Source of the DNA: Cacajao melanocephalus
Lineage: Eukaryota; Chordata; Mammalia; Primates; Pitheciidae
Length of the DNA stretch: 64,000 nt
Reading direction: 5' to 3'
NCBI GenBank assembly: GCA_963573385.1
Contig: CAUYLG010071367.1
Location: 1-64,000, forward strand
Shown here: positions 54,198-64,000 of the stretch, piece after piece
Position numbering within the stretch: position 1 is the first letter of the stretch
Layout: each line of letters opens with the position of its first letter
Notes under the pieces: generated by a model
Told to the model about the DNA's origin: nothing
The model's input: the letters and a program-made list of their open reading frames with translations, nothing else
The model's database searches: none
Made by a program: the position numbers and the translations under genes

Positions 54198-54277
54198 CAA
54201 AAGGATCTCAAGTTTTAAAGGAGGAGTGATCATCGACTTGATCATCACCCCTCCTTTAAAACGTAAGATCTCTTTTG
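54198..54277. repeat. 80-bp near-perfect palindrome (hairpin-forming)
   Basis: The left arm reads ...gttttaaaggagg then agtgatcatc and the right arm gatcatcac then ccctcctttaaaac..., centred at 54237. Pairing base x with base 474-x (last three digits) runs from 54236/54238 out to 54204/54270 with only five unpaired positions; a 1-nt bulge then lets the outer caaaag/cttttg bases pair. The loop is 1-4 nt. No flanking duplication was noticed. Origin unknown: it could be a palindromic DNA-transposon remnant or a locally formed inverted repeat. Confidence 0.9.
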
Positions 54278-54384
54278 AGTTCAAAAGTGGACTGACTTTT
54301 AGTCCAATTATTTTTTTGCCTCTGAATAGCCTATTTTATTAGCTAAGCTCTAGTAACTCTTAGATTTGTATTACCATATATATG

Positions 54385-54545
54385 TATTAAGTCCCTCACT
54401 GTGGCCATTATCTCATTTGATTGGTGTAGGATCCCTTCAGGATAGGTAGGAAAATGATCATGCTGCTGTTTTATTCAAGAAGAAACTGAAGGGTTCAGCA
54501 GCTTCTAACTCAAAGCCTGTTTGACTCTAGGCATAGGCCTCCTTC
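54385..54545 (-). repeat. MIR
   Basis: ggccattatctcatttgattgg, a ggtaggaaaatgatcatg part, then aagaaactgaagggttcagcagcttc and aactcaaagcctgtttgactc. Confidence 0.55.
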
Positions 54546-55147
54546 ATTCATGACAAGCTCCCTTACCTGTAACATTAACGACTCTAGAAATGTGCCTGAT
54601 GGGACCTTGGATGGTGAATTTACCTCCAGGAGTTCTTGACTCCAGTCAATGGACATCAGCTCTGGGTAACTTACGTGAAAAAAGAATTTATTGGAGAAAT
54701 AACAGATAGTCTACATGCTCTTCAGGAAACCTGAGAAACCAGGCTCAGTGGCCAGGGAGGAAATCCTCCTAAAAAGCAGCCTACTAAGGATGCTAGGCAG
54801 TCGCCACTGGCCACTTATGGCCAAACCACACTGCTGTGACAAATCTCTATTTTTTCATGTACCTTACATGTTAGTGTGGCGATGCTAAATTCCCAGCTGG
54901 AACATCTACTTGACCTGCCCTGAGGTTGCTGCCAAGGGGCGGGAAAAGGGAATAGCTGCCCTCTCCAGCTTCTCCAGTGGGGGTATGGCTGTGCCTCCTT
55001 CCTGTCTTGAATTGTCCCCAAATAAGAAGCATATCTGAACTCTGGGTAGATAAATGATAAATGACCATTAGAGATTATTTGGCTCACTGAGCTCTATTTG
55101 AGGAATGTTTTAGGTCTAGAATCCTAAGGATCATAAGTGCTTCTATT

Positions 55148-55426
55148 TTTTTTTTTTTTTTTTGAAATGAAGGCTTGAATACAGTGGTGCAATCTCAGCT
55201 CACTGCAACCTCTGTCTCCCAGGTTCAAGTGATTCTTCTACCTCAGCCTCCTGAGCAGTTAGGACTACAAGCACGTGCCACCATGCCCAGCTAATTTTTA
55301 TATTTTTAACAGAGACGGGCTTTCACCATGTTGGCCAGGGTAGTCTTGATCTCTTGACCTTGTGATCCCCCTTCTTGGCCTCCCAAAGTGCCGGGATTAC
55401 AGGCAGGAGCCACTGAGCCCAGCCTC
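55148..55426 (-). mobile_element. Alu, antisense
   Basis: Poly-T, then tttgaaatgaaggcttgaatac, cactgcaacctctgtctcc and agtgccgggattacaggc, ending near gcccagcc. Flanks cataagtgcttc (55132-55143) and cataagtatttc (55428-55439) differ at two bases. Confidence 0.93.
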
Positions 55427-55524
55427 CATAAGTATTTCCTAACAATAGATATTATTTCTGGAGAGAGACCTCTAGTGGAAGGAGCCTAGACCTGAGAGAA
55501 TAAAAGGAGAGGAATTGATGACAG

Positions 55525-55720
55525 AAAAGATGAGATACATATTGTGTGCTTCCTACCCGGTAAGAACTTTACATAGTTTGATTACTATTATCTTACAGGT
55601 CAAAGTTCTGAGACTCCGAGAGGTTAAATAAGTTGGTTAAGACCAGACTGTAGTAAAAGGACTGGATTCTAGGTCTGCCCAACTTCAAAGTCGGTATTTT
55701 TTTATCTTTCACACCAACTT
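55525..55720 (-). repeat. MIR
   Basis: catattgtgtgcttcctaccc, tgattactattatcttacaggtc, gactccgagaggttaaataagttgg, tctaggtctgcccaacttcaaag. Confidence 0.65.
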
Positions 55721-56624
55721 CATAGATTATATCAACTTTGATCATGTTACTCCTCTGCTTAATATCTTTCCACAAGTTCCTGCCGCCTTTCCATCCAAAT
55801 TCCCTCTTTTAATTACAATGAGTACAGTTATCTCCCTTGAGTTTGCTCTAGAGAGGAATGCAATAGAATGAGTGGAGTTTGTTTTTCTAAGTGTTTGTAT
55901 GTTGATGGAAATGATTCAGTAGAGAGAAGGAAATTGTTGATTTATTTAGCAATTCATATAAATATATATTAAGTGGAAGAAGAGGAAAATACTTTGTAGA
56001 TATGACTGTGACTCTAATTTGTTAATTCTTTGATTTATTGAACATCTCTTATTGATTTATTTTGTTTATTGCTGTATTCCAAGAGTTTCGAAAAGTACCT
56101 GGCACTTAATAAGTGTTCAATAGTGAAAGCATGACTGTCAAATGCTATTCTAGTGTCTATAGGAAATAGGTAAATCAAACATCGATCCCACCTTCAAGGA
56201 CTGATAGCTTAGTGGAGACATAAGATGTGAACATGGTCGTAATGCATGACAGATTGATAAAAAGAAACAATTACTTTGACTTATTCTCATGCTGACATTT
56301 AAAATCCATCATAATTTCTTAATTCCAAGTATCATCTTATCATCTTCGTCATCACCGTCACCACTTCTGACAACATTCAGGCCACCACATGCAATGACTG
56401 CTCTCAACAACTGACGTGAGTGGAGAGTCGAGTGTCCTATAACAGCAAATTGCTCATATATGAGCTGCTTCTCTCTTTCTACCACCCCAAATTCCCAAGG
56501 GCAGCATTGGCCCTTCCCCTCCTCCTAACTTCTGCTCAGGTTCCGAACAACTGCAGAGCTTGAAGCAGTAGATATCATGAGTCATGAGGTGTGAACTTCC
56601 CAGCTAGTGTGGAGGTCAGTAAGG

Positions 56625-56715
56625 ATGAGGTTTATGTCTTGATCATCAATGCATCCCAGAACCTAACCCAGTGCTAGGCATACAGAGGTGTTCATAAGTG
56701 TTGAATAAATTAGAG
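56625..56715 (+). repeat. L2 3' end
   Basis: aatgcatcccagaacctaacccagtgctaggcatacag, gttcataagtgttgaataaatta. Confidence 0.55.
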
Positions 56716-56808
56716 CATGAAAGAACTTGAAGAAGAGTTCACTAAGGGGAAAGGAAAGCCTTTGGAGATTTTGTTCCAAGTTGTTCCCTGAAATTCTCAG
56801 ATGATTCT

Positions 56809-57108
56809 TTTTTTTTTTTTTTTTTTCCCAGGCAGAGTCTTGCTCTGTCACCTAGGCTAGAGGGCAATGGCATGATCTCAGCTTACTGCAAGCTCTGCCT
56901 CCTGGGCTCAAGCAGTTCTCTGCCTCAGCCTCCCGAGTAGCTGGGGTTACAGGTACCCACCACCACACCCGGCTAATGTTTGTATTTTTAGTAGAGATGG
57001 GGTTTCACCATATTGGCCAGGCTGGTCTTGAACTCCTGACCTCGTGATCCACCCGCTTCGGCCTCCTAAAGTGCTGGGATTACAGGCGTGAGCCACCATG
57101 CCAGGCCT
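56809..57108 (-). mobile_element. Alu, full length, antisense
   Basis: From poly-T and aggcagagtcttgctctgtcacc to agtgctgggattacaggcgtgagcc. agatgattct is an exact 10-bp duplication at 56799-56808 and 57109-57118. Confidence 0.96.
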
Positions 57109-57599
57109 AGATGATTCTAAGTTGTTTGTGACATCTATGAGCCAACTTATTGCCTTATTTTTCTAGTTTTAAGTGTCGGGAGAGAGAAATCTGGATGAAT
57201 AACTTACAAGAGAATAACTAAATGTGGATCAGTCGATAGGATCCCAGGGGTAGCATTTTTCATTGGACAGAGGTCTTTCTATACTGCATATTTGCTGTGC
57301 TTTTGAAGTGTCAAGGCCCACTGGCTCATCAGAGAATCAGTAAAAAAGAAAATAGTCGCTTCCTCAGTTGTCAGCCCACATTATTTTCTGCCCCAGAAAC
57401 AACTATCTCCAGGGGATCTTTTCATTTGAAACATCCACTTTCTTGCCCTGAAAGCCATAAAAGATAAGACAAATCACGCTCCAAAAGCAAATACCAAGGT
57501 CCGGACTTCTCAGCCTGAACCGTAGTTTACCTTGTTTCGTATAAAACACTTAGGTAACGTCATTCTAATATCATTAGTAGATGTGATAATAATTGGTTA

Positions 57600-57775
57600 T
57601 TTCTGATTAGTTCTTTTGATTTACAGAGCAATTTAAAATTTTTATTCTTATGGCAATATTGGGATAGGCAGGGGTTGCTATTACAATACCAACTTATTAT
57701 GAGGAAATCAAGCCTCAGAGATGCTTAGTAGTGAATACAAAGTGATAACATTAAATGGAAACCTGACTGTTTAGC
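57600..57775 (-). repeat. MIR-like
   Basis: gatttacagagcaatttaaaatttttattc, gctattacaataccaacttattatgagg and atcaagcctcagagatg. Confidence 0.45.
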
Positions 57776-58518
57776 TGTTCTTTTCTTATACTTTTTTTTC
57801 AGTTATTTTCATTAACTGTGGCCTATGAACCTATTATTCCCATAAGACAATAAATAACGCATAGTGACTGGGATTATTTCCTAAAAATCCACAAGATGGC
57901 AGTAAAAGATTTTGCATCAAGCTGGAAACCCTGGTGGTAGGTGGCCTTTTGCTGAGTTTTCACACTGGTGATTGTATTTGATCACAGTATTAAAACCGGT
58001 TGTTATAATGATAGTTTTTTAAAATATTAACTCAATGAATTTAATTTGAATTCAAATCTGAAAGTAATATTTGTGGCTTTGTTGCTTTTTTTTTTTTTCA
58101 TTGTGAGGGTCCTATTTTTAAACACAACAAACTGCTAGGAATCACCTGGGAGCTCTAAGAGCCAACATTTCTGGAGAAAGCTTAAAATGAGAAATGTTAC
58201 TCCTTCTTGAACCTTAAACTGACCTGTAATTCTCCTGCTTGAAGAAGAGAAATTGAGAGGTCAGCAAAAGGCCAACAGTTAATCTTCCTTATAATTTAAT
58301 TTCTTATTTCTCTATGTTCAGAATCTATCCTGGAGGGAAACTTTCCTGATGGACCAATGCTATTGTAAAACAAATTCTAGAAACATTTATTGCCTTTATC
58401 TGTTGGATTTTTGTGTGTGACATAAACTAGTACTAAGCTATGACTAGTTTTTCATGTACTTTTATTATTCTGCTCCCAAATTTATGATAGCATTCAAAAG
58501 AATGAAGACTATAATTTT

Positions 58519-58819
58519 CTTTTTTTTTTTTTGAGGCAGAGTCTTGCTCTGTCACCTAGGCAGGAGTGCAGTGGCAGTGGGGCAATCTCAGCTCACTGTA
58601 ACCTCCTCTTCCTGGGTTCAAGCATTCTCCTGCCCCAGCCTCCCAAGTAGCTGTGATTATAAGCATGTACCACTATGCCCGGCTAGTTTTTGTATTTTTA
58701 GTGGAGACGGGTTTTCACCATGTTGACCAGGCTGGTCTCAAACTCCTGACCTCAGGTGATCCACCTGCCTTGGTCTCCCAAAGTGCTGGGATTGCAGGTG
58801 TCCGCCCCCACTCCTGGCC
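58519..58819 (-). mobile_element. Alu, full length, antisense
   Basis: tttgaggcagagtcttgctctgtcacc, ggagtgcagtggc with a small insertion (agtggggc), and agtgctgggattgcaggtg, ending in cctggccc. Confidence 0.94.
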
Positions 58820-59870
58820 CACGTTTTTCTTTTATTGGAGCAGGAGAGGGGTCTGTCTCCATGCTGACTGAGTACTCTCTTTGTTGACTGGGCTCATGAT
58901 CATCATCAGGTACACATGGACCTGAGTCAGGTGTCTTTGGAATTTAGAACATCAGAAAAAAGTACACCGTTTCTGTATCTAACATAAATGCAAGTAAGTA
59001 TTCCTTAGCATCTCCTTTGTGTGTAGCAGACAGGACTTATGCCTCAAAAAGAGGGCAGTGGATTTGCATCACACACGTAAAAACCTAAAAGTGAACATCA
59101 GGTATCTCTGGTTTTGAAGTCCTTAGGGAACTCTCCTATGCTACCCAAATTTCTCTTTCCCCTTTTCCTGACTTTTCTTCTCTAATGTCTTCTTACCTTT
59201 ATATTCATAGTCCTTTCTTTTGACAAAGAGTGCAACCTTAATTTTTGCTTACTTGTTAGAGACTCTCTTTTCACTTTGGGTAGCTCATCATCTTTTCCCT
59301 GAAGGAAAAAAAAATATGTATCTTTCATTCCCTTACTAACAAAGATTTAAACCTCCTGCTAGGAAATAAGATATTTCACTCTGTTCCTCTATTTATTCAT
59401 TTATCCTCTTATTCCTGTCTACAGCAACCTTGAGAGGGGCTTCTGTATTCATGTCACCTTGCTATGTGGAATGTAGTGATGACTAAGCCATGTGTGGTGT
59501 CCTTGGGATGCTTGTAGCCTAAAAGGAGAAATGAGCAGGTCCACCCTGAACTATACCATAAGAAAAGTACAGTGAGGCAAGGGAGTTCCATAGAAGAAGC
59601 AAAACCTCACCAGGTGTTCTGAGGAGGATTCATGTTTTCCTTAGTAATGGAAAGACCTTCTCAGATCCTCACTGCAAGTCTAAGATAACCATTTTCTCAT
59701 CAGGCCACAACGGAGGAACATGAAGTCCAATGCAGAAGTGTTGAAAAGCAGGGATGCTCAAGAATTATCAATAGCCCAGGCCAACAAGACGTGAGATGCA
59801 GGAGACTATTGGGCCTCTGAATAAACAGGATGAGGAGTTTAAGCGCTGGACTAGGCTAGGAAACGCAAGC
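58820..59870. other. Intron sequence without recognised feature
   Basis: No gene and no confidently named repeat. Confidence 0.35.
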
Positions 59871-59879
59871 AGTTCCCAG

Positions 59880-59985
59880 GAGCAACCATTCAGTTACTCG
59901 GGGTGACCTGAACAAACTCCTGATCCTCTCACTCCTCTGTAAATTGAAAAGATGGAGACTCAGGATCTTTAAACTTCCAGCTCCA
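59880..59985 (+). repeat. MIR-like fragment
   Basis: tgacctgaacaaactcctgatcctctcactcctctgtaaattg resembles the centre of MIR. Confidence 0.5.
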
Positions 59986-60116
59986 ATAAGCTAGGAATGT
60001 GTGTGCTTGAGACCACTTTATATGATAAAAAGAATGCACCGAAGGATTTTTGAACAATTGATTGTTGATTAGTTACAACTAAACATATGTTAGTTGTGAA
60101 TAAAGACTTCCCTTTA

Positions 60117-60409
60117 TTTATTTTTTAATTAGAGACAGGGTCTGGCTGTTGCTAGGTTGTGAAGTAACACAATCATAGTTCACCAAACCTTTGAGCTCCT
60201 GGGCTTACACAGTCCTCCCACCTCAGCCTCCCAAACAGCTAGCACTACGGGAATGCACCACCATACCCAGCTAATTTTTAAAGTATTTTTAAGATACAGG
60301 GTCTCACCATGTTGCCCAGGCTGGTCTTGAACGCTTGGCCTCAAGCAATCCTCCCACCTCAGCCTCCCAAAGCACTGGGATCACAGGTGTGAACCACCTT
60401 ACCCAGCCC
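60117..60409 (-). mobile_element. Old Alu (AluJ-like), antisense
   Basis: tttattttttaattagagacagggtctggc, tcctcccacctcagcctcccaaac, tggtcttgaacgcttggcctcaagc and agcactgggatcacaggtgtg. The many CpG and other changes fit the oldest Alu class. aagacttcccttta is an exact 14-bp duplication (60103-60116, 60410-60423). Confidence 0.94.
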
Positions 60410-60489
60410 AAGACTTCCCTTTAAATAATAAAAGTTTAAAAATCAGATATTAAAATCGAAGGCATAGATTCATGCTTTTTTCAGAGTCC

Positions 60490-60895
60490 GTTGGTTATAA
60501 CTTGACCATCCAAATAAAGTCTAAATTCCTCAGTACAACTTCCTCTTAACTTGTCCAGCCATATCTCTAAAAGTCAGTGTTTCTCCCTCATGTAACCATA
60601 TCTGACGCTGTATCCTCTCCTGAAAACTTTCCCCACCCCACCGACTTCTCATACTCTCTAAATGCCTTTCCTCGCCATTCCCACTCCACCTTCCCAAGAC
60701 ACACAGAAACACCTCTAAGTTAGGTACCCCTCTTCATGAGCTTCCTATGACAGAACTTATCATGCTAATTTTTAAAGACATGTTTAATACTCCATTTTCC
60801 TCACTACATTGTAAGCCAGGACGACGTCTGTCTTGCTTACCTGACCCGTAATATATATCTTATAAATATATAATGAATGAATAAAGATAGATTAC
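60490..60895 (+). repeat. L2-like 3' fragment
   Basis: ccatccaaataaagtctaaattcctc, aaatgcctttcctcgccattcccactcc, and an end with gtaagccaggacgacgtctgtcttgc and taatgaatgaataaag. Confidence 0.6.
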
Positions 60896-61339
60896 TATTT
60901 TAAGTCAGCAGATTCTGAGTAAAGATCTAGTAAAATCAATGCATGGCTAACAGTGCATGGGCAGTGTACCTCTATATTGCGCAGGATACAGTGTTAGGTA
61001 CTCTCCCTATAGGCTGATTCTTTAAAGGTTGCCAGCTGACAGGAATGTGTGTAACCTAACAAAATTTACATTTATAAGATACTGTGTCTGACATCTCGAA
61101 AATCAAAAAGAAAAACAAAAAAAATGTGGTTATGTCTTTTTTATAGCAACCACTAGAGGGCAATGAAAGCAAACGTTGAACATCTTTTGTGAGGAAAAGA
61201 ATTGTAAAATGTTTTCTGATTGAAATGTGGGTAGATAATTTTATGTTTGGGATAGTTATAGGACCTGTAGGCTGTAGTTTCTGTGATTATGGGTTTAGTA
61301 GTTATAATTACATTTCTAGTGTGGAATTAAAACCCAGAT

Positions 61340-61500
61340 TGTCTGTGATAATAACATCACCTTATATTGCATGCATTATCTCATATGAACCTGCTGTAGC
61401 ACTACCAGGGAACACACTATTTTCCCTTTTTCCAGTGAAAAGAAAAACTAAGGTTCAGAGGCATTAAGCTAGTAAGTAGCCATAAGGTAGCAAAATATTG
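61340..61500 (-). repeat. MIR-like
   Basis: ttatattgcatgcattatctcatatgaacc, cacactattttccctttttccagtg, aaactaaggttcagaggcattaagctag. Confidence 0.5.
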
Positions 61501-62365
61501 ACACAAACCCTATAAATATTTATTAACTACTGACATTTACCGGGCATACAAAATTCTGTGCTAAGACAGACAGTCTGGGAAAATACAGGTTCCAAAATTA
61601 ATTGCACTAGTTTAGAATGGAGACATTTGGCAACAGTTCCCTAAAAGACGATCTTGTGGTTTTAGGTAGCCATCTGATGATGCTGCCAATAGGCTAATAG
61701 GCTAGAGCCTCTTTACAGAAATGTAATCCTGGGATGTGGGAAGGAGACATCCTTGTGGACTCCACACTGGTTAGACCCTATCTAAGCTATAGGTTTCACT
61801 CTAGTTGTTGTGTGTTTTAGAGAGATATCAAGAAGCCATAGACTAGGATTAAGGATCCTGGGCATGATGTATTAGAAGGGAAATTGGGACGTCCCAAAGA
61901 AGGAGAGAGAAAGAAAGGGAATTAGACACAGTGATGCTTAAGCTGTAGGCTCAGGAGCTAGAGTGGGTCTGACTTGCCATACCTACTAAAAACAGAAAAT
62001 GAATAATTCTAGAGATTTGGGTTGGCCTCTTATCCATGTCAGATATTGAAGAGAATACATGTTTGTATTCTCCAGAATTCACGCAGAGCTAAAGAAGAAG
62101 TCCTTTTACTGCTTTAATCTGAGCACACATCAGAAGCACATTCCAGAGGCCCCCATGTAGCCTGTGGGCAGGGAGCTGAGCATGGCCTTGCTTGGTAGCG
62201 GCAATAACTGAGGTAAAGTGAAAGGCATTGAACATTCAAGCAGCTTCTTTCTGCTTGCCCCAGCAAGCTTGACCTGCAGCTTGCCCGCCACTTTCTTCCA
62301 TTCTCTTCTCCATCCACCTGTTGTGTGTGCAGCCCCAAGGTGGGCTGCAGGTGTTCTGCAGTCCA
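61501..62365. other. Intron sequence without recognised feature
   Basis: Overlapping frames of 60-90 codons on both strands at 62114-62499 show no intact domain; the right end of the + frame overlaps the pseudogene. Confidence 0.35.
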
Positions 62366-62369
62366 GCTG

Positions 62370-63545
62370 GAGCATAGGCACTATGGGTGCACATTTCCCT
62401 GGCCCTGGGATGAATCTGTGTCACCAACAGAGAATGCGCACTACAAGGTCAGCCAGCCCTTCCCACCTCTGGTTACATGATGGTAACTGTCCAGACTGAT
62501 ATTGTTGAGAATTTTGCTTCAAAGGAGGTTATTCACCACAGTATGGTCTCTATTACAAGAACTAGATCAGTTGACATGGACTGTGCAATCACCATGTTAT
62601 TAAAAGACTTGCAGGATGAACTTGTCTTTGTAGATGTTGATAACGGTGAATTGAAGGGTGTGAGACGATGAATCTTGAACATGGCAATCCTTTCTTGAAA
62701 CTGCCAAATATCGTTTCCAGCAAAGATTACCTTATCTCTGCAAACTCCAACCTAGTGATTATCATATCAGGTGCATGCCAGGAGAAAGGTGAAACACTTT
62801 AGTCAGTCTAAATGTGGCCATCCTTAAATTACTGATTTCTAATATTACCCAGTATCATCCTGCTGCAAAGTGATAGTTTCCAGTCCAGTGGGTATCTTAA
62901 TTTATGTAGCTTGGAAGTTGAATACATTTTCCAAAATCCATATTATTGAAAATGGCTATAATCTGGACACTGCCCACTTCCATTTCTTGACTGTGCAAAG
63001 GCTTAGTATTCACTCTGGAAGCTGCCATTTGTGGATCTTTGGAGAGCATCAGGACTCAAGTGTTCCTGTGTGGAGTGGCATGAATATTGTGGGTGTCTCT
63101 CTGAAGGATCTGAACTCAGATAAAGGAATTGATGAAGATCTGGAGCAAGTGGGAAAACGTCCGCAAAGAAGTGATTGCCAGTGGCTATGAAACTGTGAAA
63201 AGGAAAGGTTATACTTCTTGGGCCATCGGCCTATCTGTAACTGATTGAACAGAAAGTATTTCAGAGATTCTTAGGAGAGTGCATTCAGTTTCCACATAAT
63301 TAAGGACCTCTATGGAATGAATGAAGTATTCCTCAGTGTTCCTTGTATCTGAGAGAGGATGGTCTTGCACACCTTACACAGGTAAAGTTGACCCTTGAAG
63401 AGGTGACCCATTTGTAAAAGAACACAGAAACACGTAGGAAATTCAGAAGAGGCTCAACCTTTAAAGTTGTTTGAAACTATCATTCTGAAATTATTGAAGA
63501 AGAGAGATAGTAGTTATGGGATTATAGATAAACCTTTTGAATAAA
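62370..63545 (+). pseudogene. Processed LDHAL6A/LDHAL6B-type lactate dehydrogenase pseudogene
   Basis: Conceptual reading across frames follows an LDH from end to end with no introns. The part before the ATG at 62477 resembles the N-terminal extension of LDHAL6B (GAHF then GMNLCHQQ). Next come a VTVQTDIVENF-type start, a [15 protein letters not shown] segment, [60 protein letters not shown] and [13 protein letters not shown] 2-base insertion near 62658 and a 1-base insertion near 63151 shift the frame, and there are in-frame stops. The catalytic GEHGDSS reads GEHQDSS (His kept) and the NLD-ARFR arginines read as His. It is dead as an enzyme. 3' UTR-like sequence continues and may end at an a-rich stretch at about 63911-63921. 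Individual pseudogene name not assigned. Confidence 0.88.
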
Positions 63546-63921
63546 CTTGAATTCCTAAACATTGGAAACAGGAAAGGGGGTAGAGTGACTGCCCTGTTTA
63601 TTTAGCCTCTGTCTCTTTTATTATTACCATCCAGATGCTGGATGATACTTATTTTTTTAAATTCTTAAGCGATTGCATCAAAGAACATGTTTTCGATACC
63701 TGTGATGTGCCAGTACTTGTCTTGTGTGTATATGCAGTTGCCATTTGGTCCAAAAGAATGTATGATCTAGGTGTTTATTGTTTTGTACACATCTTGATTC
63801 TTTTAAGTGCATTCTAATATTTTTTGTTTTGGTAGGCTTATATTATCCTCATTTGTATACTCTTTTTAGAAGTTGTTACTTTCTCTATAATGTAAAGATA
63901 GAACTACACATAAAGAAAAAA
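63546..63921 (+). pseudogene. Probable 3' UTR and poly-A remnant of the LDH pseudogene
   Basis: Contiguous non-repeat sequence follows the coding remnant and closes at an aaagaaaaaaag run (63913-63922), which could be the decayed poly-A of the retrocopy. No target duplication was confirmed. Confidence 0.4.
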
Positions 63922-63924
63922 AGT

Positions 63925-64000
63925 GAGCCTGAATCCTGACTCTGTTGTATGTAATTGTGAATTTTGGGCAATTTATTTAACTTCTCTGCGCCTCAGGTTT
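63925..64000 (+). repeat. MIR, cut by the window end
   Basis: gcctgaatcctgactctgttg, ttttgggcaatttatttaacttctctgcgcctcag: the first half of MIR on +, running off the window. Confidence 0.7.

Noticed and set aside
62477..63190. Possible functional lactate dehydrogenase gene
   Set aside because: Two open segments look good, but frameshifts, stops and altered active-site residues between and after them show a pseudogene.
45315..64000. Search for the next PDZ3 exon (VNG-type start, helix with His)
   Set aside because: No open frame in this interval resembles the second half of PDZ3, SH3 or guanylate kinase; it must lie beyond the window.

Overview
The window is mammalian, almost certainly human or another higher primate. 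It has about a dozen Alu copies, THE1-type MaLR LTRs, primate-age L1s and many older MIR/L2 remnants. Base composition is AT-rich, and coding sequence occupies well under 1 % of the length.

The window lies inside one very large gene read on the + strand. Two exons with matching splice phase and good splice sites encode consecutive protein sequence. The first is a 69-nt exon (6222-6290) encoding a Ser/Thr-rich linker. The second is a 157-nt exon (45158-45314) encoding the first half of a PDZ domain with the GLGF carboxylate loop. The protein matches the linker-PDZ3 part of the DLG/PSD-95 MAGUK family. Residues KVVLHKG and LQRGDQILS point to DLG2 (PSD-93/chapsyn-110), a postsynaptic scaffold, rather than DLG1, DLG3 or DLG4; this paralogue call rests on family knowledge. 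The intron between the exons is 38,867 nt. The flanking introns run off both window ends, and the exon finishing PDZ3 is not here.

Layout: 1-1282, 5' UTR of a primate L1 in antisense, cut by the window edge. 1283-6221, intron with an Alu, MIRs and an old L1 fragment. 6222-6290, linker exon, followed 48 nt later by a 134-nt pyrimidine tract. 6291-45157, a long intron holding a solo THE1-like LTR (6882-7212), side-by-side L1 3' ends (17812-19370), a complete LTR-internal-LTR MaLR element (19402-21553), a three-layer nest of L1, L1 and Alu (22590-26718), an Alu inside an older MaLR-like repeat (28170-28930), an unidentified tandem array (41547-42087) and an ERVL-type LTR inside another LTR (42240-43326). 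45158-45314, PDZ3 exon, with an antisense Alu 141 nt downstream. 45315-64000, intron with L1 3' ends, six further Alus, MIR/L2 debris, an 80-bp near-palindrome (54198-54277) and a processed LDHAL6-type lactate dehydrogenase pseudogene (about 62370-63545, possibly to 63920).

No bacterial-type systems, CRISPR arrays, tRNA/rRNA genes or intact independent protein genes were found. I found no convincing undescribed biological system. The observations most worth checking are the possible splicing control of the phase-symmetric linker exon, Alu pairs able to delete or circularise the PDZ3 exon, the near-palindrome and the tandem array at 41.5-42.1 kb.
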